Source: Gemmatimonadota bacterium
Lineage (GTDB): Bacteria > Gemmatimonadota > Gemmatimonadetes > Gemmatimonadales > GWC2-71-9
Length of the DNA stretch: 16,436 bases
Reading direction: 5' to 3'
Assembly (NCBI GenBank): GCA_022573095.1
Contig: JACZUR010000018.1
Location: 1-16,436 of the forward strand
The position numbers and the translations under genes are program-made. The notes under the pieces were generated by a model. The model was not told the origin of the DNA. It made no database searches and saw nothing but the letters and a program-made list of their open reading frames with translations. Shown in pieces: positions 1 to 7,733 of the stretch (position 1 is the stretch's first letter; each line of letters begins with the position of its first letter).

Positions 1-2
1 AG

Positions 3-1808
3 CTGACTATTCCAATTGGGTCCAGGCATGCTCTCCGGCTCCTTGGCGTCGGGTCGATACGCAATCGGCTGCTCTACGACCAACAACTCAAGTATGCTCC
101 CGATCGGGGCTCTGCCGAACAGATAACTGGCAGACTCCTGATGGCCCACCTGCAGCGTACATCGTCGGCCGCCTCGCTAAACTCGTCGTCTGTCGATCTC
201 AGGGTGGGATATTTCGAGAAAGAATCTTTGAGAGGTGTGCTCCTCAACGTCCCGGAACGTATCTTCGGCGCCTTCACGGGCGGAGACTTCGAGTTTGCCG
301 GCCGAGCAATTGCTGAGTCGGCCGACTCGCTGGCCGCGCTCGCCGCTATTAGCGGCTTTGATTTGCCAGACTATGCTGTGTCGCCCTGGGGAGTCCGTTC
401 GTTCTTTATGACCGACTCCCCGCGCGGCGAACTGGCTCGCTCTCGTTTCAGAGAGATCCGAGCCCAATTGGATCTTCTGCTGGGGCGGGGTTTGGATACC
501 GACTTCAGGATTGGCGGTGAATATGTATCTCAGCGGGTCGAAACGTTCTCGAGGCTTGAATCTTACCGTAGCGTGGCCGACGGCGCGCCAGAACCTCGGC
601 TATCTTCGTTCAACCCGTTTGCGGCAGCAGGGTACCTCGAACTGGAGCAGCGGGTTGAAGAACTTAGCCTGAGCGTGGGGATAAGGGGTGATGCCTTTAA
701 CGGACGTTCCGGAGCGGAGCTGGGTGAACTCGGCACCAAGTTTGGTGTCAGTCCGAGATTCGCCGTTTCCACCGAACTCCAGAACGCCACAGTCGTGGTG
801 AGCTTCGGCCGTTTTGTCCAAGCCCCCGACTTTCAGTTTCTTACAGACGCGGCGTTCGACGATACACTTCGGACGGGACGGTCACGGCGCGGTAACGCTT
901 CTCTCGGTTTCGAAACTTCATGGCAATACGAGTTCAGCGTGCGGGTTCGCCCGATTTCCGAATTGGGTGTAAAGGTCGGCGTTTACGTTAAACGGTTGGA
1001 CGGCTTGATCTCTTCAGTTCCGATCGGTTTCGATCCAGACAGCGCTGTTTTCGCTAATGCGGACTTCGGCAATGTCCGGGGACTCGAAATAAACATCGAA
1101 CGGGAAATGCGCGGCGGCATCGCTGGAAGAGTTACGTATGTGATCCAGCGAGCGACGGCAACCGCCACAGACGCGTTCGATTTCTTCCGGAGGCTTAGAA
1201 TCTCGCCCATCGGCGATACGATTATTCCGGCATCTATTGAGATCCCCCTCGATTTTGACAGGCGCCATTCGTTGATAGGTGTTGTGAGGTGGCGTGTCCC
1301 AAGGTCGTTGCACCGAATATTCGGCGGCATCGAGGGAGCTGGAGTACTGCGGTGGAGTACCGGTCTACCTTTTACTAGAACCAATCTGGAAGGCGATTCT
1401 CTCTTGGGGATTCCAAATGGAGAACGTCTACCGGCGCAGTTCACTTTTGACCTGTTGCTTCGCCGCAGCTTTGAGGTGGGCGGGCTGCGAGTCGGAGTAT
1501 ATCTGGATGTTAGGAACCTTACCAACAGGAGTAACATCGTCGCAGTGCGGCGAGACACGGGGGAACCGGCGCCGGGTGTCCTACAGGTAGAGGGAATGGC
1601 GAGCCTGGCGTTTCAGCAGCACCCTGAGCCGATTCCGTATGAATCGCCCAGATACAGACCTGAGCTGGACCTCGACGGTGACGGACTGATCCAGGGCCAG
1701 GACGAATTGCTGCCGATTTTCCGGAGAGCAGCCAGGGATTTTCTTCAGCCGATCTTCGCCTTTGGTCCGCCGCGAGTTTTGAGACTAGGGACCGAGATCA
1801 TCTTCTAG
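3..1808 (+). CDS. TonB-dependent outer-membrane receptor, C-terminal beta-barrel (5' partial)
   Basis: The frame is open from the left edge, so the gene starts upstream of the window. The first in-window ATG (141) lies inside the barrel and is not the start. About 601 residues are present with no plug domain, which must be further upstream. The visible part alternates short amphipathic strands with long polar loops, contains the 'STGLPF' and 'DVRNLTN' segments common near the end of TonB receptors, and ends in a terminal aromatic residue (RVLRLGTEIIF), the usual outer-membrane insertion signal. Such receptors import large substrates across the outer membrane using energy from TonB-ExbBD; the substrate cannot be told from the sequence. 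An EF-hand-like loop (DLDGDGLIQGQDE, 1668-1706) lies just before the last strands. The gene ends 22 bases before the sirtuin gene and may be cotranscribed with it. Family assignment is fairly sure; the subfamily is not. Confidence 0.82.
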   Translation: MTIPIGSRHALRLLGVGSIRNRLLYDQQLKYAPDRGSAEQITGRLLMAHLQRTSSAASLNSSSVDLRVGYFEKESLRGVLLNVPERIFGAFTGGDFEFAGRAIAESADSLAALAAISGFDLPDYAVSPWGVRSFFMTDSPRGELARSRFREIRAQLDLLLGRGLDTDFRIGGEYVSQRVETFSRLESYRSVADGAPEPRLSSFNPFAAAGYLELEQRVEELSLSVGIRGDAFNGRSGAELGELGTKFGVSPRFAVSTELQNATVVVSFGRFVQAPDFQFLTDAAFDDTLRTGRSRRGNASLGFETSWQYEFSVRVRPISELGVKVGVYVKRLDGLISSVPIGFDPDSAVFANADFGNVRGLEINIEREMRGGIAGRVTYVIQRATATATDAFDFFRRLRISPIGDTIIPASIEIPLDFDRRHSLIGVVRWRVPRSLHRIFGGIEGAGVLRWSTGLPFTRTNLEGDSLLGIPNGERLPAQFTFDLLLRRSFEVGGLRVGVYLDVRNLTNRSNIVAVRRDTGEPAPGVLQVEGMASLAFQQHPEPIPYESPRYRPELDLDGDGLIQGQDELLPIFRRAARDFLQPIFAFGPPRVLRLGTEIIF

Positions 1809-1830
1809 ACAGGCACGGCGCTGGTGGCTA

Positions 1831-2625
1831 GTGAGCGGCAGCAAGGCTAGTGTAGCAACGCTACGTTCAGTCGTCGAACTCCTCGATAGATCCAGGCGGC
1901 TGGTCGTTCTCACCGGAGCTGGGATGTCGCAGGAGTCCGGCGTTCCGACCTTTCGCGACGAGTTGAGCGGCCTTTGGGCCAATTTTGATCCCGCCGAGCT
2001 TGCGACCGAGTCTGCGTTCAGGAAAAACCCGGCCAGAGTTTTTGGCTGGTACGTAGCCCGATTGAGGAAGGTGCGGGCCGCCGAACCACATCATGGTTAT
2101 CTTTCGCTAGTAGCCCTAGAAGATCGTTTCGATCAGCTGACCGTGATTACCCAGAACGTAGATGGTTTGCATTCCAGAGCGGGTTCGAGTTCCGTTTTGG
2201 AAATACATGGTTCCCTGGAGCGCTTTAGGTGCTTGGATGCGGCGCACCCATATGAGTACGACCCCCCGCCGCGAGGAGAGGAGTCATCGGAGGATATTGA
2301 GCCTCCGGTCTGTACAGTGTGCGGGAGTCTGATACGGCCCGGCGTGGTCTGGTTCGGCGAGATACTTCCCGAACGTGTGGTCCAGCAGGCATGGGATGCA
2401 GCGTCTAAAGCGGACGCAATGATGGTGATAGGAACTTCTGCTGAGGTCTATCCCGCCGCAGATCTACCTAGAGTGGCAGCGGAATCTGGTGCCGCGGTCA
2501 TCGAGCTCAATCCCATGTCGACTCCACTGTCGCGAACGGCGAACTATTGTTTACGCGAGACTGCGGCGGGAGGGCTCGAGGCGATCAACGATGCTCTCGC
2601 GGGCGCGAAGAAAAATGATGGTTAG
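1831..2625 (+). CDS. cobB: Sir2-family NAD-dependent protein deacylase (class III / CobB-like)
   Basis: 264 residues, about the usual size for bacterial sirtuins. It removes acyl groups from lysines using NAD+, giving nicotinamide and O-acyl-ADP-ribose, in the cytoplasm. NAD-binding motifs are GAGMSQESGVPTFR (residues 29-42) and TQNVDGLH (107-114), and the catalytic His is in EIHGS (H126). A Tyr-x-x-Arg pair (Y74, R77) matches the residues that class III sirtuins such as SIRT5 and E. coli CobB use to bind succinyl or malonyl lysine, so desuccinylase activity is likely. The zinc site is uneven: C161-x2-C164 is intact, but only C134 is present in the first pair. E. coli CobB is, as I recall, similarly irregular. 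Translation starts at GTG; no earlier start exists in frame after the upstream stop. It overlaps pyk by 11 bases, which suggests coupling. Confidence 0.92.
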   Translation: MSGSKASVATLRSVVELLDRSRRLVVLTGAGMSQESGVPTFRDELSGLWANFDPAELATESAFRKNPARVFGWYVARLRKVRAAEPHHGYLSLVALEDRFDQLTVITQNVDGLHSRAGSSSVLEIHGSLERFRCLDAAHPYEYDPPPRGEESSEDIEPPVCTVCGSLIRPGVVWFGEILPERVVQQAWDAASKADAMMVIGTSAEVYPAADLPRVAAESGAAVIELNPMSTPLSRTANYCLRETAAGGLEAINDALAGAKKNDG

Positions 2626-4045
2626 CGAGCGGAGGTTGAGGCGCACTAAGATAGTCGCCACGCTTGGCCCGGGATCGGCGGCGGAAGATACGATTCGATC
2701 CATGATAGCCGCCGGAGTCAATGTTTTCCGAATCAACAGTTCCCATGGTACGACCGAGTCTAGAGCGGACATGATGCAGTTGGTCCGTCGCGTGGGTTCG
2801 GAACTGGACGTCCATGTGGGCCTGTTGGTTGACTTGCAGGGTCCGCGTATTCGCGTTGGTCAGCTAGATGAACCGGTTGAACTCGAACCGGGATCCGATA
2901 TCGTTTTCGCTCCTGAGAGCAGCGCTTCCGGCGCTGAGATTCCGACTACGTATGAGTATCTTGCCGCCGACGTTACGGTAGGAAACAGAATTTTGCTCGA
3001 CGACGGGTTGTTGGTTACCCAAGTGTCAGGAATAGCAGACGAGAGGGTAACCGCAACGGTGATCCATGGTGGTTGGCTGGGAAGCAACAAAGGGATCAAC
3101 CTCCCAGGAGTTCAGGTCAGCGCGCCCGCCGTGACGGAGAAGGATGTGGCCGACATCAAAGTTGCGATTGAAAACCACGCTGACTATCTGGGAGTATCGT
3201 TTGTGAGGCGGGGGGAAGACGTTGAAGCGGTGCGCGAAAAGGTACCCTCATGGATGCGCTTGGTTGCGAAAATAGAAAAGTTGGCAGCGCTGGAGCATCT
3301 TCAAGAGATCATCGAAACTGCGGATGTCGTGATGGTGGCGCGGGGCGATCTCGGTGTTGAACTGCCATTCGAGAAGGTACCGTTGGCACAGAAGCGCGTG
3401 ATAGCCGAGGCAATGAGGCTCGGCAAGCCGGTCATCACCGCCACCCAGATGCTCGAATCGATGATGAGAAGTCTCAGACCCACCAGAGCTGAAGCGTCCG
3501 ATGTTGCAAACGCCATCTTGGACGGCACGGATGCGGTGATGCTATCGGCTGAGACTGCTATCGGTGAGTATCCGGTTGAAGCAGTTAATGCGATGGCACG
3601 CATTATCACCGAGATCGAGCGATTCGCGCTGGATTTACCGTCCTTGAAGCGCAGGAGGCCCGATTGGTCCGCTGCCGGTGATGTCGACGTGGAGACGGCG
3701 ATCGCGGGAGCCACATGCGCAGCCGCTGAGATGCTCGCCGTTCCGCTAATAGTGTGTTTTACGAAGAGTGGATTTACGGCGCGCAAGGTGTCGAGTCGGA
3801 GGCCCCTTATTCCCATTCTCGGTCTGTCGACCGAACTGACCACCTGTCGGCAACTTGCTCTAGTTTGGGGCGTCATCCCCGAATGGGCGGAACAGGCGCC
3901 GAATTACGAAGCGATGCTCGACATGGCCAAAGAGACATTGGTCGCGAAGAATTATGTGTCCCGAGGAGATCGCATAGTTGTCACGGCCGGCGTTCCCTTT
4001 GACGTACCCGGCACCACCAATCTGCTGAAGGTTGAGGTTGTCTAA
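2615..4045 (+). CDS. pyk: Pyruvate kinase
   Basis: 476 residues, the normal bacterial length. It catalyses phosphoenolpyruvate + ADP to pyruvate + ATP, the last step of glycolysis. The protein opens with RRTKIVATLGPGS, followed by the small B domain (roughly residues 70-165). The family signature surrounds the catalytic lysine K219 in LVAKIEKL, then MVARGDLGVELP with metal and phosphate ligands, and VITATQMLESM. The C-terminal regulatory domain is complete. A longer in-frame ORF extends upstream into the sirtuin gene, but that extension is not pyruvate-kinase-like. The two adjacent ATGs at 2615 and 2618 place the start just before the family N-terminus, after a purine-rich GAAGAAAA. The stop codon directly touches the GTG of the metallo-hydrolase gene. 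Confidence 0.97.
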   Translation: MMVSERRLRRTKIVATLGPGSAAEDTIRSMIAAGVNVFRINSSHGTTESRADMMQLVRRVGSELDVHVGLLVDLQGPRIRVGQLDEPVELEPGSDIVFAPESSASGAEIPTTYEYLAADVTVGNRILLDDGLLVTQVSGIADERVTATVIHGGWLGSNKGINLPGVQVSAPAVTEKDVADIKVAIENHADYLGVSFVRRGEDVEAVREKVPSWMRLVAKIEKLAALEHLQEIIETADVVMVARGDLGVELPFEKVPLAQKRVIAEAMRLGKPVITATQMLESMMRSLRPTRAEASDVANAILDGTDAVMLSAETAIGEYPVEAVNAMARIITEIERFALDLPSLKRRRPDWSAAGDVDVETAIAGATCAAAEMLAVPLIVCFTKSGFTARKVSSRRPLIPILGLSTELTTCRQLALVWGVIPEWAEQAPNYEAMLDMAKETLVAKNYVSRGDRIVVTAGVPFDVPGTTNLLKVEVV

Positions 4046-4822
4046 GTGAAGATGACAGTGCTCGGTACGGGGACGTCTTTCGGCGTTCCCCAAGTAGGGT
4101 GTTCTTGCGACACGTGTACTTCGAGCGATTCGAGAGACCGCAGGACAAGAGTGGCGGCAGTTTTTGAGAACGACGACGGTGCGGAACGTCTCGTTGTGGA
4201 TACGCCTCCCGAATTCAGACTGCAACTGGTAGATAACGGAATACCCGACGTGGTAGCTGTGCTCTACACGCACGACCACGCCGACCATGTTCACGGTATA
4301 GACGACCTCCGGGCTGTCTCGGTACGAACGGGCAAGCTTCCCCTTTACGGTCCTGCAGAAGTTCTTGAGCGAGTGAGGAAGAGGTTTAGTTACATCTTCG
4401 ATGACGGTGTAAAACCGCCCCCGGGGACTTCAAAGCCGAAACTGTCTACGCACCCACTCGAACCGGGTGTTCCGGTGTCAATTGCCGGCATGCGAGTAGT
4501 GCCGCTAGAGTGCGATCACGGCGATATCCGTGTGTTCGGCTATCGTGTGGGAGATTTCGGTTACCTGACCGATGTAAAGGCCGTTTCGGACGCTTCGCTT
4601 GAATTGCTGGTTGGGGTGCGGGTTCTTGTGATTAACGCTCTCTTTGAAGAGCCGCACCCGACGCATCTGTCAATTCCGGAGTCTGTGGCGTTGGCGCAGA
4701 AAATAAAGGCAGAAAAGACGTTCCTGACGCACTTAACTCACCGTTTTCGCCATATCGAGCTTGAGCACAGGCTGCCCGAGGGGATTGCGCCTGCGTTCGA
4801 TGGACTGACAGTGACTCTTTGA
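4046..4822 (+). CDS. MBL-fold metallo-hydrolase, PhnP-like
   Basis: 258 residues from GTG 4046, or 256 from the in-frame ATG at 4052; both are possible. The N-terminus has the PhnP-type pattern GTGTSFGVP followed by C19-x-C21-x2-C24, which in E. coli PhnP helps bind a structural zinc. The metallo-beta-lactamase motif THDHADH (H76, H78, D80, H81) forms the dinuclear metal site, with later ligands in CDHGD, LTDV and the C-terminal LTHLTHR. PhnP itself is a phosphoribosyl cyclic phosphodiesterase of phosphonate breakdown, but no other phn genes are present here, so the substrate is unknown; a general cyclic-phosphate or nucleotide phosphodiesterase is the fairest guess. It abuts pyk. Its stop codon overlaps the -35 element of the next promoter. 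Confidence 0.88.
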   Translation: MKMTVLGTGTSFGVPQVGCSCDTCTSSDSRDRRTRVAAVFENDDGAERLVVDTPPEFRLQLVDNGIPDVVAVLYTHDHADHVHGIDDLRAVSVRTGKLPLYGPAEVLERVRKRFSYIFDDGVKPPPGTSKPKLSTHPLEPGVPVSIAGMRVVPLECDHGDIRVFGYRVGDFGYLTDVKAVSDASLELLVGVRVLVINALFEEPHPTHLSIPESVALAQKIKAEKTFLTHLTHRFRHIELEHRLPEGIAPAFDGLTVTL

Positions 4823-4847
4823 CGGAAAGCAGGTGGACCGCTAGAAT
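4819..4847 (+). promoter_or_regulatory. Sigma70-type promoter for the ytxH-ltaE-trkAH unit
   Basis: TTGACG (4819-4824) and TAGAAT (4842-4847) are separated by exactly 17 bases. Each hexamer matches the housekeeping consensus at five of six positions. The predicted start is near 4854, giving a leader of about 70 bases before the ytxH start. The -35 element overlaps the stop codon of the preceding gene. It lies in one of the few real intergenic gaps, which supports function. No experimental support can be seen from sequence. Confidence 0.7.
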
Positions 4848-4925
4848 TCGCATGAAGGACCCGTCTTACGTACGGTGACAGGGCTGGCCATCTATGGGCT
4901 TGTCCGATAACAGGAGATGGTGAAG

Positions 4926-5318
4926 ATGTCTGACAGTGATGAGAGCCCGGTGGTTGTTGTTGAACGCGGAGGCCTCGGACAGTTCTTTCTGGGATTGGCG
5001 GTGGGTGCCGGTTTGGCTTTGATCTTTGCTCCTCAAACGGGAGAGGAGACCAGGCGGGAACTCAAGAACCGCGGTAGGCGGTTGCGGTCGGCCACTTCGG
5101 AAAAGATGGAAGACCTGCAGGAAACCCTTGGGGGCAAGTACGAAGAGACGAGAGCTCAGATCGAGCAGGGAATCGACACGGCTCGCCAGGTAGCACGTGA
5201 TACACGTGAGGTTGGCACGGCTGGGGTGACTTCGGCGCGTGAAGAACTCGAACGGCGTCTCTCCGACGCGCGCGCGGCACGCCATAAGGAGGCGGCGACC
5301 GAAACGGCAGATGAGTGA
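4926..5318 (+). CDS. YtxH-like small membrane protein with coiled-coil tail
   Basis: 130 residues. After a short polar N-terminus, one hydrophobic segment (FFLGLAVGAGLALIFAP) is followed by the QTGEETRREL stretch typical of YtxH/GvpP-like proteins. A highly charged helical tail rich in Glu, Arg, Ala and Gln is probably an amphipathic or coiled-coil helix. Homologues are often envelope-stress-associated and of unclear molecular function. GGAG (4913-4916) touches an upstream ATG at 4917 but sits 9 bases from ATG 4926, so 4926 is the better start. It is the first gene behind the promoter at 4819-4847. Confidence 0.82.
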   Translation: MSDSDESPVVVVERGGLGQFFLGLAVGAGLALIFAPQTGEETRRELKNRGRRLRSATSEKMEDLQETLGGKYEETRAQIEQGIDTARQVARDTREVGTAGVTSAREELERRLSDARAARHKEAATETADE

Positions 5319-5327
5319 GGTGAGATT

Positions 5328-5344
5328 AGGGTCTATCGGACCCT
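5328..5344 (+). other. Small hairpin just upstream of ltaE
   Basis: AGGGTC and GACCCT form a perfect 6-bp stem with the 5-base loop TATCG. It lies between the ytxH stop and the ltaE ATG, ending 7 bases before the start codon. There is no T-tract, so it is not an intrinsic terminator. Its position would cover the ribosome-binding region of ltaE, for which no Shine-Dalgarno sequence is visible. It could tune ltaE translation, or be chance. Confidence 0.4.
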
Positions 5345-5351
5345 GCCTTGA

Positions 5352-6377
5352 ATGAACAAGGCGTGGATCGACCTTCGCAGCGACACCGTTACTAGACCGT
5401 CGCCCGAGATGCTCAGCGCCATGACCAAGGCCGAACTCGGGGACGATGTTCTGGACGGCGATCCGACGACTCGCCGCCTGGAAGAACGCACCGCCGAATT
5501 GCTCGGCCTGGAAGCGGCCCTGTTCTTTCCCTCCGGTACCCAGGCGAACCAGACGGCCATCAACCTTATCGCCCCACCCGCGACTGAGATTGTAGCCGAA
5601 GCTGGCTCGCACATCTTCCACTATGAGAAGGCCGGTGCGGCAGCTCTCTCCGGGGTTCAGATCCGGTCTGTCGAGACCACAGACGGCCTGCTGTCCGCCG
5701 ACTTGGTGAAGGGCGCTATTCGTGAGCCTTCACCGCACTTGCCGACGACCGCAGCTGTGTCGGTGGAGAACACACACAATGCGGCGGGCGGACGTGTGAT
5801 GCCGCTCGACTTGATGGATGGAATCCAGCGCGCCGCCGCAGAACGGGGAATTCCCGTCCACATAGACGGCGCGCGGCTGTGGAACGCAGCCACGGCCCTT
5901 GCAGTCGAACCGTCTGAAATCGCAAAATTCGGAACCACGGTAATGGTGTGTTTCAGCAAGGGACTTGGCTGTCCGGTGGGTTCTTGTCTGGCGGGTCCAA
6001 AAGACCTGATTGAGCGTGCTTGGCACGTGCGAAAGCGATTTGGAGGTGGAATGAGGCAGTCGGGTGTCTTGACAGCGGCGTGCCTCTTCGCGCTCGACCG
6101 AAATTTAGAGCGGCTAATCGATGATCATGAAGGCGCAAAACTGTTCGCGAGCCGCCTGAGCACCCATGCAAACATCGAGGTATTGGAGCCGGAAACGAAT
6201 ATCGTCATGTTAGATCTCAAGAATCGTGTCGCAGTCGAAGCCGCCGCTTTACTCGCGGAGAAAGGAGTGCTCCTCGCGCCGTTCTCCAAGAACCGGCTGC
6301 GAGCCGTCACGCACCTGGACGTTTCGGAATTACAGTTGTTACAAGCGGCCGACATAGTGGGAGAAGTTCTCAACTAA
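5352..6377 (+). CDS. ltaE: Low-specificity L-threonine aldolase (PLP-dependent)
   Basis: 341 residues, full length. It cleaves L-threonine or L-allo-threonine to glycine and acetaldehyde and acts in the cytosol. It is a fold-type I PLP enzyme. The N-terminus WIDLRSDTVTRPSPEML is characteristic. H87 in GSHIFHYEKAG corresponds to the His that stacks on the cofactor, VHIDGARLWNA holds the Asp/Arg that contact PLP, and K203 in CFSKGLGCPVGS is the Schiff-base lysine. It sits 33 bases after ytxH and 9 bases before trkA. No strong Shine-Dalgarno sequence precedes it, and a small hairpin (5328-5344) occupies that position. Nothing suggests truncation. Confidence 0.95.
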   Translation: MNKAWIDLRSDTVTRPSPEMLSAMTKAELGDDVLDGDPTTRRLEERTAELLGLEAALFFPSGTQANQTAINLIAPPATEIVAEAGSHIFHYEKAGAAALSGVQIRSVETTDGLLSADLVKGAIREPSPHLPTTAAVSVENTHNAAGGRVMPLDLMDGIQRAAAERGIPVHIDGARLWNAATALAVEPSEIAKFGTTVMVCFSKGLGCPVGSCLAGPKDLIERAWHVRKRFGGGMRQSGVLTAACLFALDRNLERLIDDHEGAKLFASRLSTHANIEVLEPETNIVMLDLKNRVAVEAAALLAEKGVLLAPFSKNRLRAVTHLDVSELQLLQAADIVGEVLN

Positions 6378-6386
6378 GGGTTACGC

Positions 6387-7733
6387 ATGCGAGTCATAGT
6401 CGTCGGAGCCGGAGAGGTAGGATACCACGTAGCTGACAGGGTGTCGCAGGAGCAACATGACGTAGTCGTTATAGACCTCGATGCTGACAGGCTCGAATAT
6501 GTGCAAAGTCATTTGGATGTAGCGGTCATCAAGGGTAATGGTGCAAGCCCGGCCGTTTTGAGGCAGGCCAAGATCGGGGAGACTGAGTTGCTCATAGCGG
6601 TTTCGAGCGTTGACGAAGTGAATCTCGTGAGTTGCATGGGCGCTCGAGGATTCCCCGGTCTGCTCAAGATCGCTCGCGTTTCTAACCCTGATTTCTACAA
6701 AGACGAGAGCCGGCTGCACCCCGAATTGTTCGGTGTAGATGTGATGGTCAATCCCGAAAGAGAACTCGCATTAGAGACATTCCGGCTGCTGCAGTCGACG
6801 GCGGCGACCGACATAGCCGTGTTTGCCGGAGGTTCGGTACAGCTCGTAGGCTTGGTGATTCAAGAAGACGCACCCATCGCGGGCAGGAAACTCGCCGACA
6901 TCGGTTCAGAGGTCGGACGATCCAGCATGCTCACCGCCGCCGTAAAGCGTGACGGAAAGACTGTAGTGCCTCGAGGGTCGATGGAATTGAGGGGAGGAGA
7001 CCATATATACGTTGTTGTCCGGCCTGACGGTGTTCCTAAGGCGCTGGAACTGTGCGGATACAAGCCCGTGAGACTGAAACATGTTATGATCGCCGGCGGC
7101 AGCCTCGAAGCTTTCTACTTTGCGGAGCTACTGCAGCAACACAGCGTTGAGTGCACGCTGATCGTGAAGGAAAAACGTCGTGCCCAGGAGCTGGCTGAGA
7201 TGCTGGACCAGGCGTTGATTCTCAACGGTGACGCCACCGATGTGGAGTTGCTCGAGTTGGAGGGTGTGGGCGGTGTCGATGCGTTCGTCGCTCTCACCGA
7301 CAACGACGAGAGCAACATTCTTGCAGCGCAGGTTGCCAAGGATATCGGTGCTAAGCAGGTGGTCACGCTGGTCAACCAGATCGAATATGTCCCCCTTGCC
7401 CGCAGGATCGGGCTCGACGCCGCAGTAAGCCCCAGACTCTCGGCGGCCAATGCGATCTTGCAATACGTTCGCCGTGGCAACGTCACCAGGGTTGCTACGC
7501 TGAAAGACACGGATGCGGAGGCGATTTCGTTTCAGGTGACCGCGAACGCCCCGGTAGTCGGGAAGAGCATTGCTGACGTTGATTTTCCCGAAGGTTCTAT
7601 CGTTGCGGCTATCGTGAGGGATACCGAGGTAATCATCCCGCGCGGTGAGGATGTGTTCGCAGCCGGAGATGCAGCAATCGTGTTCGCGCTACCCGAGGCA
7701 GTGAAGAAAGTCAGCGAACTCTTCCCTGAATGA
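6387..7733 (+). CDS. trkA: Trk potassium uptake system, NAD-binding peripheral subunit TrkA
   Basis: 448 residues with two tandem RCK modules, each an N-terminal Rossmann domain and a C-terminal TrkA-C domain, the standard long TrkA. The first Rossmann loop is canonical (VVGAGEVGYHVA, with acidic VIDLD at the end of strand 2). The second has degenerated to IAGGSLEAF (about 7089-7115), so only the first may bind NAD(H) normally. TrkA forms a cytoplasmic gating ring on the TrkH channel and responds to nucleotides. The stop overlaps the trkH start (ATGA), ensuring balanced synthesis of the two partners. Confidence 0.96.
   Translation: MRVIVVGAGEVGYHVADRVSQEQHDVVVIDLDADRLEYVQSHLDVAVIKGNGASPAVLRQAKIGETELLIAVSSVDEVNLVSCMGARGFPGLLKIARVSNPDFYKDESRLHPELFGVDVMVNPERELALETFRLLQSTAATDIAVFAGGSVQLVGLVIQEDAPIAGRKLADIGSEVGRSSMLTAAVKRDGKTVVPRGSMELRGGDHIYVVVRPDGVPKALELCGYKPVRLKHVMIAGGSLEAFYFAELLQQHSVECTLIVKEKRRAQELAEMLDQALILNGDATDVELLELEGVGGVDAFVALTDNDESNILAAQVAKDIGAKQVVTLVNQIEYVPLARRIGLDAAVSPRLSAANAILQYVRRGNVTRVATLKDTDAEAISFQVTANAPVVGKSIADVDFPEGSIVAAIVRDTEVIIPRGEDVFAAGDAAIVFALPEAVKKVSELFPE

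Noticed and set aside
983..1558. 191-codon open frame on the minus strand inside the TonB receptor
   Set aside because: It lies wholly antisense to a convincing barrel gene, has no recognisable motif, and is explained by the codon pattern of the sense gene.
3301..3876. 191-codon open frame on the minus strand inside pyk
   Set aside because: Antisense to highly conserved pyruvate kinase sequence, with a low-complexity Ser/Ala/Thr-rich translation and no promoter or ribosome-binding site.
4046..4822. Phosphonate-utilisation locus, suggested by the PhnP-like protein
   Set aside because: No other phn gene is present, and the neighbours are pyruvate kinase and a YtxH-like protein.
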